Positions 41,009 through 49,616 of a DNA stretch of 62,617 nt are shown in pieces. This DNA is from Methylacidiphilales bacterium (GTDB lineage Bacteria; Verrucomicrobiota; Verrucomicrobiia; Methylacidiphilales; UBA1321). Within the stretch, counting starts at the first letter, position 1, and every line of letters begins with the position of its first letter. The notes under the pieces were generated by a model, which worked only from the letters and a program-made list of their open reading frames with translations, did not search any database and had not been told where the DNA came from. Both the position numbers and the translations under genes were made by a program. The DNA is taken from NCBI GenBank assembly GCA_021272165.1, contig JAJSLK010000079.1, positions 1 to 62,617 on the forward strand, given 5' to 3'.

Positions 41009-41701
41009 TTAGGAACTTCCAAATTCTTTAGTAGCAGCTTGTTTGTACTGCTCTGCCTTGGGATTGTCTTTTCTCACTCCACGGATCGAGTTTCCTGAAG
41101 TTCCACCGTCAGATTTTGCTCCGCCATTCTGGTCGATTTTTTGCTGCTCCCTGCCTCGGATCGCATCTTTGTTTGTGGAACTTTTATCGAGTTTTGCCGG
41201 GCCAAAACCCTTGTCGTTCATGTGATGATTTTTATCTCTAGCTGCCACGTTTTCGGCTGGAGTTCCGGTACCACTTGTCCGCCCAGTGTAAACCTCCCCC
41301 GTCTCTTCATTTGTTTTTGTATAAGTTTGATAGGTTTTCTCGTCGGGCTTAGTGACTTTGGGCGCACTACCTCCGGCTGCGCCGGTATCGGTAGCAACGC
41401 TCTTAGCATCTTTAGTTACTGTCGTTTCTGCCGCGTGCGTGGCCTCACCTTCGGCGACATGCTCAATTTCTGTCGCCACGCCCTTTTCGATGGCATGTTC
41501 CGCCGCGCCTTCCCCTGGAATAAGTCCCACTGCCGTATCGAGGCTGTAAGCCACCCCCTCGAAGGCTCCGAACGAGCGGCTGCCGATACTGGCTGACGAA
41601 TCAAATGCCTCGCTGAACCCAGCCGAGGCCCGCTCTATGCCTGCCTTGGGATCGGGGATCAAACTTTCACCCGGCCCATTGTAGCCCGTCGTCTCGTTCA
41701 A
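41009..41701 (-). CDS. orphan RHS C-terminal toxin tip 2 (GIY-YIG/URI-like nuclease)
   Basis: The frame opens with the RHS junction WTKFDAEGL just upstream of a TTG (41699-41701) and no ATG, as for tip 1; a stop lies directly before WT. An Ala/Gly-rich linker of ~110 residues is followed by the toxin domain: TKTNEETGEVYTGRTSGTGT (a Y-x-G-R-T pattern), RDKNHHMNDKGFGPAKLDKS, and AIRGREQQKIDQNGG with a conserved Glu. This fits the URI/GIY-YIG nuclease toxins of polymorphic systems. The missing shell and start suggest a silent cassette. Confidence 0.7.
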   Translation of the reverse strand: MNETTGYNGPGESLIPDPKAGIERASAGFSEAFDSSASIGSRSFGAFEGVAYSLDTAVGLIPGEGAAEHAIEKGVATEIEHVAEGEATHAAETTVTKDAKSVATDTGAAGGSAPKVTKPDEKTYQTYTKTNEETGEVYTGRTSGTGTPAENVAARDKNHHMNDKGFGPAKLDKSSTNKDAIRGREQQKIDQNGGAKSDGGTSGNSIRGVRKDNPKAEQYKQAATKEFGSS

Positions 41702-41940
41702 CCCCTCGGCGTCAAATTTCGTCCAAAGTTATCGACCCGACGCAGTCCACCGTACCGGGATGACTTTTCCCCGGCGCGATCAACGGTTTAAGCAGCGACT
41801 TCTGGTGACGGGAACAGGCGGCTAAGCAAAAAGGTCCAGACGCGGTTTTTCAGGCAACAGCGGACCTTCCAGAGCATTTCAAAGAGCGGTGCCGATGTTC
41901 CCTCCGCATCTGCGGGGGCGGCGTATATGGTGAGGTTAGG
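41702..41940. repeat. diverged ~240-bp repeat, copy B (upstream of RHS tip 2)
   Basis: This is the partner of the segment at 39419-39660, with near-identical core 41836-41887. Scattered matches continue on both sides, including a shared ATCAAC...GGTTwAG block and CCGCATyCGCGG-like sequence. Each copy lies directly against the start of an orphan RHS tip, so the two cassettes share a common origin. Confidence 0.6.
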
Positions 41941-41970
41941 ACCGGCCGCGACGATGCGGCGAGTTCTTTT

Positions 41971-43002
41971 TTAAGCGGAAGCAGCGGGCTTTTCTGCTGG
42001 ATGAGTCATGGCATGAACGCGCTGCAACTGACGTATCGAGACTTCCGTGTAAATCGCGGTGGTGCTCAGATTGGCGTGCCCGAGCATCTCCTGGATGTAT
42101 CGGACATCGGCCCCATTCTCGAGCATGAGCGTGGCGCAACTGTGTCGGAACAAGTGGCAACTTCCCTTGGTGATGCCGGCGTTGCGCACGTACGAGGTGA
42201 CCAGCCGCGTGAGGTATCCGGCGCTCATGGCGGTGTCGCCGTAGCCCGACAGGAACAACGCCTGTTCGCGCGGGTTGGTGACCATGTCAGGCCGCACGTC
42301 GTGGAGGTATTTGGTGATCCAGGTCAGCGCGCGCGCACCGATGGGCACGACCCGGTCTTTCTTCCCTTTGCCCTGGCGGACGAAGACGATGCCGCGCTCC
42401 GCGCTCACGTCGCCGATGTGCAACCGGACGACTTCCATGCGGCGGATGCCACTGGAGTAAAAAGTTTCGAGGATGGCGCGGTCACGGATGCCGAGCGGCT
42501 GCGTGATGTCAGGCTGCATGAGGATGCGCTCTACCTCGGGCTCGGACAACGCGCCCTGGGGCAACTTGCGCTCGTTGCGCGGCATTTCCAGTTCGGAGGC
42601 TGGATTGTGGAGGAGCACGTTTTGGCGGCACAACCAACGGAAGTAATCTTTGATCGCCACCATGCGGCCACGCTGGGTGGTAAAGCCGAGCGGGTTGCCA
42701 TTCTTTTTGCGATGGTGGTACATCCACCTCTGGTAACTTTCGAGGATGGGCCGCGTCACGTCCTGGGGCCGCAACAGGTCGCGGTCCTGGCACCAGCGCA
42801 GGAACGCCGTGAGCGCCAACCGGCGATTACTAATAGTGTGGCTGGCGTAATTCCGCACGGCCAGTTGCTCGAGGTAAATTTCGTACCAGCGGCCCATGCC
42901 GTGCGGATCGGTTTTATTGAGGCCATCGGCCTGTTGAGCCTGGCCGCCGCGCCGGGACTGCGCGCGCCAACCAGGGGGACGATTACGATTAGGACGTTGC
43001 AT
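41971..43002 (-). CDS. tyrosine recombinase/integrase (XerC/D-like)
   Basis: This is 343 residues from the ATG at 43000-43002, preferred because a GGAGG lies 9 nt upstream inside the primase gene; an ATG 6 nt earlier would have only 3 nt spacing. The N-terminal SAM-like core-binding domain is followed by the catalytic domain with the full set: Arg in YSSGIRRMEVV, Lys in GKGKKDRVVP, CHLFRHSCATLM (His-x-x-Arg), LGHANLSTT, and the nucleophile Tyr in AIYTEV. It overlaps the end of the primase gene by 14 nt, so they form one unit, probably the integration and replication module of a mobile element. Confidence 0.9.
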   Translation of the reverse strand: MQRPNRNRPPGWRAQSRRGGQAQQADGLNKTDPHGMGRWYEIYLEQLAVRNYASHTISNRRLALTAFLRWCQDRDLLRPQDVTRPILESYQRWMYHHRKKNGNPLGFTTQRGRMVAIKDYFRWLCRQNVLLHNPASELEMPRNERKLPQGALSEPEVERILMQPDITQPLGIRDRAILETFYSSGIRRMEVVRLHIGDVSAERGIVFVRQGKGKKDRVVPIGARALTWITKYLHDVRPDMVTNPREQALFLSGYGDTAMSAGYLTRLVTSYVRNAGITKGSCHLFRHSCATLMLENGADVRYIQEMLGHANLSTTAIYTEVSIRQLQRVHAMTHPAEKPAASA

Positions 43003-45949
43003 GACCATTGGCCTCCAGTTGTGTATTTTCAGTTTCAGGTGATGGGCTCCAGTGGGAGCCGTTCTTCTCCACGGGCTTAACTGCTTTGGACGTGTCCCGG
43101 CCACTGGCCGACCACGTCCCGACTTCGGGCCGACCGACCCCCGACCGGTGCCCATTTTGCCCCGACCGGTCAGCATCATAGGTGGCGCTGGGCACGTCGA
43201 TCAGGCCGGGCAGGAACCGCCCGCCATCGACGCCCCTGCCGTCGTAAAGCAGCTCGTAAAAGTAACCCTGCATCCGGTGCGGGCTGCGGTGGATCGCGAG
43301 GTATTCAAAGTCCTCCAAGCGCCCGAGGTGGATTTTGAGTTGGGTGTTGCCCCAACCCATCCAGTCGCGGACCTGACGACGGCTAAAGCGGAAGTCGCTC
43401 GGTTCCATTTTTAGTTCGCGGGCTTTTTGCTGCACCATCGTTTGCAGCAACCCGAGGAGTTTCCGCGTCTGCGGCGGTAACTCGTCGAGGCTGCGGCCGA
43501 GGACTTCATGGGCGATGCGGTTGGCTGCGGCGATGTCCTCGCGCGTGGCCTCGATGTACTCGGTGCCATTGGGAAGAGTCTGGATGGGGCGCTGGTGCTG
43601 GTGGAGCAACGCCATGGTGCGGATGAGCGTGAGGTACTTGATGTGATCGCGGCGCGTGCGGGTGCGGTCGGAGAGGAACGTCAGGCGCGGGGCAAAGGGG
43701 TTGACCACATGCAACGAACGAAGAAGCCGCTGGGCATTGCGGTGGACCTGCCACACCCGGTCGCGGTCGAGCTTGCGCTGCAACCCCGCGAGGGTTTCCG
43801 CTTCGCGCTGGAGGTGGTGGATGGCCTCGGTTTGTTCGCGGCTCTCATCGACGGTGAGCACGATGCACCGGTTTAACAGTTCCTCGTCCACGTCAACCGC
43901 CGTGGTGGTGAGGAAGATCATCACCGGGCCTTCGACGTGGTACTCCTCGGTTTTTAACCGGCCCTGGTCGTCTTTGCTCGTGCTGGCGATGGTGAGTTCA
44001 CCTTCGCTCTGTAACAGCTTCAACGCATAGCTGGCTTTTTCCGCGCCCTCCTCCTCGGCGATGGCGAGGATTTTATTCTTCAGGTCTTTTTCCCCGAGGT
44101 AATAGAGGCTCTGGCCGGTCATCGCCGAGTATTTGATTTTCTCCTCGTCGGGCACGAACGACAGCACCGCTTCCATGAGCGCCGACTTTCCGGCCGCACT
44201 GGTGCTCTGGATGATGAGGGCCAGCGGCCGATCCAGTTTGCGGCTGATCGCCGCAAGGTAACCGGTGAGCTTGTTGGTGCGCTCGCCGACGATGCCGCAA
44301 AGGTCAAAGTCTCTCAGGATGCGGTCCAAGAGATGAGGATCGCGCAACAGCGCCAGCGCTTCCGCGCTCTCCTGGTCATTCATGGTCGCGGTGGGCGCAG
44401 CGACCGTCAGCGCCGCGCGGATACGTTCCTCCTGGACCTGCTCCAGTTTGAGCAACAGCTTGCCGAGATCGCGCTTGATCAGGTCGGCATCGAGGAGCGT
44501 TTCTTTCGCGGCCTCATCGACGTAGTGCTGGCGCTGCCGCGCCTGGTAAAGGTCCACCACGTTGACGTAATAAAGTCCCTGATGCCACAACCGCAGGTTC
44601 ACCCGCAGCACTTCGTGCGAGTTGTTTTTATCGAGGCCGCGCACGCGCCACTGCCGCTCGCCCAGCATCACGGTGAGGTCGCCGGTTTCCGGCACCGATT
44701 CAACCGGCACCCCTTCCTCGATTTTTTCATTAGTCGCCGGTTTTTCCTCGGGCTCAGCAGCTAACTTAGCAGCTACTAAAGAAGAAGGTGCGGGCGCGAC
44801 TTCAACGGGCTGCTCCACACCAGCTTTTTTTGGAGCCTGACCTTTGCCCAACCATTCCGCCGACTGGATCAGCAACCGCAACGATCTGTCCGGTGGGGTG
44901 ACCTTCCTGGCGTAGTCGTTGGCATCCATGCCCTGGGGGAACTTGATCCGGTAACACTCAATGCCTTTCGAGAGGAACCGGGCGGCGTCCCGATCTGCTG
45001 CGCGGTCCCCGGCCTTGTCCCGGTCATAGGCGAGGTAAATCCGCTCGGTCTTGTGGGTGAGGAACGATTCCCACAGCTCATCGGTAAACGCCTCGGTTCC
45101 GTAGATGGTGGTGACGTGACGGAACCCGGCGCACCAGAACGTCAGGGCGTCGATGATGGATTCACACAGGATGATCTCCCTCGAAGCAGTGAACGCCGGT
45201 TCATTGAAGATGCCGATATGCGGGCCGGGCAGGTAAAGGTGGTAATGGGTGCCGGGCCGGAGATTGTTGTAAACCTTGCGTCCGTAAACTTCGGTGATGC
45301 CGACGGCGCTGGTGATGGGGAACGTAACGCAGCCGTTGAAGTGCTCGTGGCCGGTTTCGGCGCGAAGCAGCCCGAGCTTTTTCAGCCGCTCGCGCATTTC
45401 CCCGCCCGCCTTGGTCACCGCATTGGGCAGTCGCAGGCCAAGGGTGCGGTCGGCGTAGCCGATCCTGAAGGTGTCGATGGCCTCCTCGGTGATGCCGCGT
45501 TTCTGAAGGTATTCCAACGCCAGCGGCGTTTGCTTCAACCGCTGGTGGTAATAGTCGATCACTTGGGCCATCACGGTGTAATCGTCGGCATCGAAGGCCA
45601 CGGGGCTGTCGAGCTTGGGGGTAAACGCGCGTTTAACGGGGCTGTTGGCCCGCAGGATGGTTCTCGCGTCGCCCTGGGCCAACACCTCATACGCATGGCG
45701 GAAGCTGACGCCTTCATAGGCCATCACGAAGTCGAAGACGCTCCCGCCCTTGCCGCACCCCATGCAGTGCCAGATGTTTTTGTGCGGCGTGATGATGAGC
45801 GAGGCGGTGGCGTCCTCGTGGAACGGGCATCGGGCCGCGAGGTCCTTGCTCCCGTGCTTCCGGCATTCGATACCCTTCGATTGCACCAGTGCAATTAGGT
45901 CGACCTCGCGCTTGATTCGCTCGATCTCGGTTTCAGGGATACGGGGCAT
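42989..45949 (-). CDS. CHC2/TOPRIM primase fused to a helicase-like ATPase
   Basis: This is about 986 residues from the ATG at 45947-45949 (upstream only TTG). Order: a CHC2 zinc finger (CRKHGSKDLAARCPFHEDAT, then IWHCMGCGKGGSVFDFV); a DnaG-type core; a TOPRIM domain (REIILCESIIDALTFW, then IYLAYDRDKAGDRAADRDA); a linker with coiled coil; and an ATPase region with Walker A LIIQSTSAAGKSALM (~residue 580). VMIFLTTTAVDVDEELLNRC follows, and the protein ends in a winged-helix-like tail. It should prime and unwind DNA for an autonomously replicating element. It is not the housekeeping dnaG, which lacks the long ATPase half. Confidence 0.85.
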   Translation of the reverse strand: MPRIPETEIERIKREVDLIALVQSKGIECRKHGSKDLAARCPFHEDATASLIITPHKNIWHCMGCGKGGSVFDFVMAYEGVSFRHAYEVLAQGDARTILRANSPVKRAFTPKLDSPVAFDADDYTVMAQVIDYYHQRLKQTPLALEYLQKRGITEEAIDTFRIGYADRTLGLRLPNAVTKAGGEMRERLKKLGLLRAETGHEHFNGCVTFPITSAVGITEVYGRKVYNNLRPGTHYHLYLPGPHIGIFNEPAFTASREIILCESIIDALTFWCAGFRHVTTIYGTEAFTDELWESFLTHKTERIYLAYDRDKAGDRAADRDAARFLSKGIECYRIKFPQGMDANDYARKVTPPDRSLRLLIQSAEWLGKGQAPKKAGVEQPVEVAPAPSSLVAAKLAAEPEEKPATNEKIEEGVPVESVPETGDLTVMLGERQWRVRGLDKNNSHEVLRVNLRLWHQGLYYVNVVDLYQARQRQHYVDEAAKETLLDADLIKRDLGKLLLKLEQVQEERIRAALTVAAPTATMNDQESAEALALLRDPHLLDRILRDFDLCGIVGERTNKLTGYLAAISRKLDRPLALIIQSTSAAGKSALMEAVLSFVPDEEKIKYSAMTGQSLYYLGEKDLKNKILAIAEEEGAEKASYALKLLQSEGELTIASTSKDDQGRLKTEEYHVEGPVMIFLTTTAVDVDEELLNRCIVLTVDESREQTEAIHHLQREAETLAGLQRKLDRDRVWQVHRNAQRLLRSLHVVNPFAPRLTFLSDRTRTRRDHIKYLTLIRTMALLHQHQRPIQTLPNGTEYIEATREDIAAANRIAHEVLGRSLDELPPQTRKLLGLLQTMVQQKARELKMEPSDFRFSRRQVRDWMGWGNTQLKIHLGRLEDFEYLAIHRSPHRMQGYFYELLYDGRGVDGGRFLPGLIDVPSATYDADRSGQNGHRSGVGRPEVGTWSASGRDTSKAVKPVEKNGSHWSPSPETENTQLEANGHATS

Positions 45950-46050
45950 GGGTTGGCAAGGTGGCGTCAAGCTCGAAAAAGCAAAAAACTGCTAATTCAA
46001 AACCGTGTTGCCTTATTAGCAATATATTGTCAAATTAAAAGCAGTCGCTT

Positions 46051-46455
46051 ATGCAATACACCCTTCTAGCGCAGAGTTGGCCTTATCCTGCCGAGATGGC
46101 AGGACGTCCACCCAATACACCGCCCACCCCCTTGGGGGCTCGCCTGGCGGCATTACGCAAAACGGCCAGTCTTTCCCAAAGCCAGCTCGCCCTGGCTGTG
46201 GGCATTCCGCAACGGACGGTTTCTTTTTACGAACGTCAGGCCGATCATCTGCCTTCCGATCTCTTGCCCAAGCTGGCCCGCGTGCTGGGCGTTTCCATTG
46301 AGGTCATTCTCGGACTGGAGGCCGTGCAGGGCAACAAGCGCGGCCCCAAGTCCAAGCTGGAGCGCCAGTTTGAGGCCATCAACCAACTGCCTCGGACCCG
46401 CCAGCAGTTTGTTAGCAAGCTGCTCGATCAGCTTCTCACCTCCAAGGGCGACTAA
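46051..46455 (+). CDS. XRE-family helix-turn-helix regulator
   Basis: This is 134 residues. The HTH spans about residues 27-85: LGARLAALRKTASLSQSQLA, LAVGIPQRTVSFYERQADHL, LPKLARVLGVSIEVILG. A basic linker (GNKRGPKSKLERQFEAINQL) and a C-terminal helix follow. It is divergent from the primase-helicase and is the first gene of a four-gene operon (gap to DUF488 of 4 nt). It is the likely repressor of both directions. Confidence 0.85.
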   Translation: MQYTLLAQSWPYPAEMAGRPPNTPPTPLGARLAALRKTASLSQSQLALAVGIPQRTVSFYERQADHLPSDLLPKLARVLGVSIEVILGLEAVQGNKRGPKSKLERQFEAINQLPRTRQQFVSKLLDQLLTSKGD

Positions 46456-46459
46456 ATTT

Positions 46460-46960
46460 ATGAAGACACTCCTGCCTGACGTTCAACCTGCGCACCGCAC
46501 CTCCACCTCAACCATCGTTTTCCATTCCCTGGGTTACGAGCAAAGCGAGCAGGAGGATTACCTTCGCCGCCTCAAAAAGCACAAGGTCTCTGTGGTGGTC
46601 GATGTCCGAGATGTTCCATTGAGCCGCAAGCGCGGCTTTTCCAAGAACCAGTTGCGCGAGGCGCTTGCCGATGCCGGCATCGAGTACATTCATGTTCAGA
46701 CTTTGGGTGCGCCCAAGGAGTTGCGCGATGACCTGCGCGCGGGCGGCTCGTGGTGGAACTACGTCAAGCAATACACCTCCAAGGTTCTCGCTCGCCGCGG
46801 CGAAGATATTGATCTTCTGATCGACCTGGCCACCCGCGAGCGCATTTCCCTGCTCTGCTTCGAGCGCGAACCGCGCGAGTGCCACCGCAGCCTGGTGGCC
46901 GATGAGATGGTGAAGCGCGGCAACGGCCACAACTTGCAGATCGAACACATCCGCTATTAA
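46460..46960 (+). CDS. DUF488-family protein
   Basis: This is 166 residues from the ATG at 46460. It shows the DUF488 motif series: TIVFHSLGYEQSEQEDYLRR, VVVDVRDVPLSRKRGFSKNQ, GIEYIHVQTLGAPKELR and the late cysteine motif LLCFEREPRECHRSLVADEM. Members have a rhodanese-like fold with unknown activity. Many occur in accessory regions. Its stop overlaps the next ATG (TAATG). Confidence 0.85.
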   Translation: MKTLLPDVQPAHRTSTSTIVFHSLGYEQSEQEDYLRRLKKHKVSVVVDVRDVPLSRKRGFSKNQLREALADAGIEYIHVQTLGAPKELRDDLRAGGSWWNYVKQYTSKVLARRGEDIDLLIDLATRERISLLCFEREPRECHRSLVADEMVKRGNGHNLQIEHIRY

Positions 46961-47760
46961 TGCCCTCTCCCGAGACGACCAAGCTGCGGTTGCTGGTCAC
47001 CGTCAAAGCTTATCCATCGCCCAGTACCAAATACGAGGAGACGGTGTGCTGTGCCGGCATTACGGAAGACAAGCAATGGGTGCGGCTCTACCCGGTGCCC
47101 TACCGCGATCTTCCGGGACAGCGGCAGTTCCAAAAGTACGATCTCGTGGAAGTCACCGCCGAACGGCGCGAGGCGCACAAGGACGACCGGCCCGAAAGCT
47201 GGCGGCCCCGCCTCGACACCATGAAGATTGTCGGTCACATCGACCCGGATCATAACTGGCGCGAACGCCTGACGTGGATCAAGCCCACTATTCTGCCGGG
47301 CTATGCCGAGTTGCTTCGCCTCCAGCAAAGCGAAAATAAATCGCTCGGCGCTTTTCGCCCGGCGAAGATCCTGGGTGTGAAGGTCAAGCCGGAGGAGGAT
47401 CGCTGGTCAGCGGCCCAGATGGCGGCGATCAACCAGCAAAACCTCTTTTCCGACAAGGAGCCGCTGGAGGTGGTGCCTTACCGATTCCAGATCGGGTTCG
47501 ACGATGAGGACGGCAAGCCGCACTGGCTGTCGGTGATCGATTGGGAGTTTTCCCAGCTCTGGCGCAAGGAACGGGATCGCCTGCATGATGCCAAAAAGGC
47601 GGCTGACCAAGTCCACAAAAAGCTTGAGGAGGTCACTTCCGCCCAAAAGGATTTGATCCTCTTCGTCGGCAACCAAGCCAACCCCACGCGCCGCCGCTCG
47701 TTCATGATCCTCGGCTGCTGCTGGCCCAAGCTCGATCTCCAGCAGTCCCTCGCACTCTAA
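46960..47760 (+). CDS. unknown protein, frequent DUF488 partner
   Basis: This is 266 residues. The N-terminal block is distinctive: RLLVTVKAYPSPSTKYEETV, CCAGITEDKQWVRLYPVPYR, then QKYDLVEVTAERREAHKDDR-PESWRP. From memory this block recurs in unnamed proteins next to DUF488 genes. The C-terminal part has a long helix (RKERDRLHDAKKAADQVHKK) and ends SFMILGCCWPKLDLQQSLAL. It is soluble, and I can assign no enzyme family. It is translationally coupled to DUF488. Confidence 0.65.
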   Translation: MPSPETTKLRLLVTVKAYPSPSTKYEETVCCAGITEDKQWVRLYPVPYRDLPGQRQFQKYDLVEVTAERREAHKDDRPESWRPRLDTMKIVGHIDPDHNWRERLTWIKPTILPGYAELLRLQQSENKSLGAFRPAKILGVKVKPEEDRWSAAQMAAINQQNLFSDKEPLEVVPYRFQIGFDDEDGKPHWLSVIDWEFSQLWRKERDRLHDAKKAADQVHKKLEEVTSAQKDLILFVGNQANPTRRRSFMILGCCWPKLDLQQSLAL

Positions 47761-47765
47761 CGCGC

Positions 47766-48209
47766 GTGGACCATCTCGAACATCCCGCGCTTGAAGTCTG
47801 GGAAGAACGACGCGCTTGGTTCGAGTCGATGGAAGAACAGGCTCGTGGCGAAGGTAGTTTTCTTCTCAGTGAACAGGCCTGTGCCCTGACCGCCGAGGTC
47901 CAGGCTGTGCTTTGTGCCGGTGCGTGGGCGGCGGTGATCATTTTGGCCATGGCCGTTGTCGATGCCGCTTTGCGCGAGACGGAGCTGCCGGGCTTCACCG
48001 GCAACACGCAGCAACTGCTGGCCCAAGCTGGCGCAAATCCTCGGCTCCAAGCACTGCGCCGTCGCCGCAATGCGCTTGTTCATCTCAATCCCGAAAGCCC
48101 TGCCATCACCGTCGATCAGCAATGGTCCGATCGGGCGCAGTTGGAGCAGGAGGCCCGGCAGGCGATAACACTCATGTTCGAGGCTTTTTATTTGAGCCCC
48201 GGCACCTGA
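47766..48209 (+). CDS. HEPN-like protein
   Basis: This is 147 residues from a GTG, 5 nt after the preceding stop. It is largely helical. The C-terminal part contains RRRRNALVHLNPESPAITVD, where R-N-A-L-V-H is an R-x4-H motif typical of HEPN RNases, followed by QLEQEARQAITLMFEAFYL. Upstream helices include LCAGAWAAVIILAMAVVDAA. It could be the effector of the four-gene unit or an accessory HEPN protein. The assignment rests on the motif and the helical build only. Confidence 0.55.
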   Translation: MDHLEHPALEVWEERRAWFESMEEQARGEGSFLLSEQACALTAEVQAVLCAGAWAAVIILAMAVVDAALRETELPGFTGNTQQLLAQAGANPRLQALRRRRNALVHLNPESPAITVDQQWSDRAQLEQEARQAITLMFEAFYLSPGT

Positions 48210-49277
48210 CCACGGATTCACGGCCGACGACCAACGGGAGGCGCGGAGCACGTCCACAACCAACAACAACCACCGCGTTTTGTTTCCCGACCCCCGCCTT
48301 CAGTGGGTCGGGAACAAGACGCGCGGCTAACCCATCAGCCCGCAGCCCAAGCAGCCGTCGTGACGCGCAGCAGCGCGGCGCGATGGGTGCGCCTGATGAG
48401 GCCGGATCAGGCTGGATTACCCTGGATTAGCCCGGACCAGGCTGAACGCCTGCCCGCCGCAGTTATCGGAGCATTTCGGCACTTTTCGGATCGAGGACGC
48501 TCGCCTTCGGAACATTTCGGATCATGATTGCACCCGCAGCGCGATTTCGGAGCATTTCGGATCACGATTTTCGCTCGAAAATGGCCCCTAACTTTTCCTT
48601 AGGGGTGACGTGTTCAGCAAAATAGACCTGCGTTTAGTCAGGTCAAAAAGCAGGTGCCGATTTGCAGGAAAACGGATGCGCTGATGCTGGGGCGGGTCTG
48701 GTGCATGGCGCGGGTGGACCTGGAGCCAGTCCATGCGCTTGCCCTGATGCACGGCGTGGTGCCATGCGGGTACGGGCTATGCGCCATGTCTGGCGCTGAT
48801 CCTGCCGCACGTCGGGTGCCCTGGTGGTCGCTCGATCCCGGCGCAATTCGCCTGCTCGCTTCTTGCCCGTTACGGCCAAAGGGGAGACGCCTGACTGCCC
48901 AAATTGCTCCCGGATGGCTGTCGGTGATTCGTAATGGTCTGGTCGTGACCGTTCGAGCATCTTCGGTCTCTATGCGGGCCGATTCGATCTCCATCGTGGA
49001 CATCGCGGTGCCAAGCCCGAATCGGCTCGAACATCATTCGGCCTTCGTTCGGGCTCTCGGGTTTTCTAAGCACGGCTTAGACCTATTGCGTCTAACCTCA
49101 TCCCTCGTTCTTCCCGCCCTGGGTGCCATGTAATTCCGTTGGCAGTTGTTTCCAGTGGTTGTGACTTCCGCCTGGTGCCCCGAGATGAACTGCCAACTAC
49201 TGCTCATATTTTCCATCCTCAAGCCGCGCTTAGGGACTTGTGTGGGTGCTATTTCTGTCGGTCCTTTTTGGGGATCC
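48210..49277. other. gene-free stretch with short repeats
   Basis: No convincing gene is seen in these 1068 nt; the longest frames (for example 48654-49133 +) have no domain or start support. Near 48401-48453 there are loosely repeated GGAT-x-AGGCTGG / GGATTA-type words. At 48463-48571 lie three iteron-like repeats, listed separately. The right part gives way to the RHS immunity gene. Confidence 0.5.
48463..48571 (+). repeat. three iteron-like direct repeats (TCGGARCATTTCGG)
   Basis: The word TCGGAGCATTTCGG occurs at about 48465-48479 (one end differing) and 48546-48560, and as TCGGAACATTTCGG at 48506-48520. Copies two and three continue into ATCATGATT and ATCACGATT. Spacing is about 40 nt. 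Direct repeats of this kind can be replication-initiator sites, which would suit the nearby primase-helicase and integrase, but no initiator gene is recognised. Confidence 0.55.
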
Positions 49278-49601
49278 TCATTCAACATCGATCAGTTCAA
49301 TGATATTGGCGATAATTTCTATGGTAGTCGCGGTAGTATTTGTTGTGATGCGAAATTTACGTCCACTGCTACCGAGGTTGATTTCCTCAGCTGCTAGTAT
49401 CGAATCTGGCGAGGCATATCCCAAATGAGTCGTCAAAACCAGATTTGTGCATTCCCGAAAAACTAGCTTTTTGGGCGAAGACTTTAAAGGATCATACTCC
49501 TCAATATAATCAAGGAACATCGTGACTTCGGTTCTTTCTATGAGCACGCGTAGCAGCTCCGAGTCGTGCATGTTTAAGTCAGAAATCGAATTGACGATCA
49601 T
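49278..49601 (-). CDS. putative immunity protein of the RHS giant
   Basis: This 107-residue soluble protein has an N-terminal INSISDLNMHDSELLRVLIE-like pattern, a beta-rich middle (VTMFLDYIEEYDPLK, FRECTNLVLTTHLGY) and an end in ITTNTTATTIEIIANIIEL. No family name comes to mind with certainty. It begins 15 nt after the stop of the RHS giant on the same strand, the usual place for the cognate immunity gene. The role is inferred from that. Confidence 0.6.
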   Translation of the reverse strand: MIVNSISDLNMHDSELLRVLIERTEVTMFLDYIEEYDPLKSSPKKLVFRECTNLVLTTHLGYASPDSILAAEEINLGSSGRKFRITTNTTATTIEIIANIIELIDVE

Positions 49602-49616
49602 AGTGATAGACAGGGT

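Noticed and set aside
48401..48571. possible CRISPR-like spacing of short repeats
   Set aside because: Only three short repeats of 14-23 nt, irregular, with no cas genes; iteron-like is a better description.
48654..49133. 159-codon + strand frame in the gene-free stretch
   Set aside because: No recognisable motif, no ribosome site, irregular composition, and overlapping frames on the other strand are equally long.
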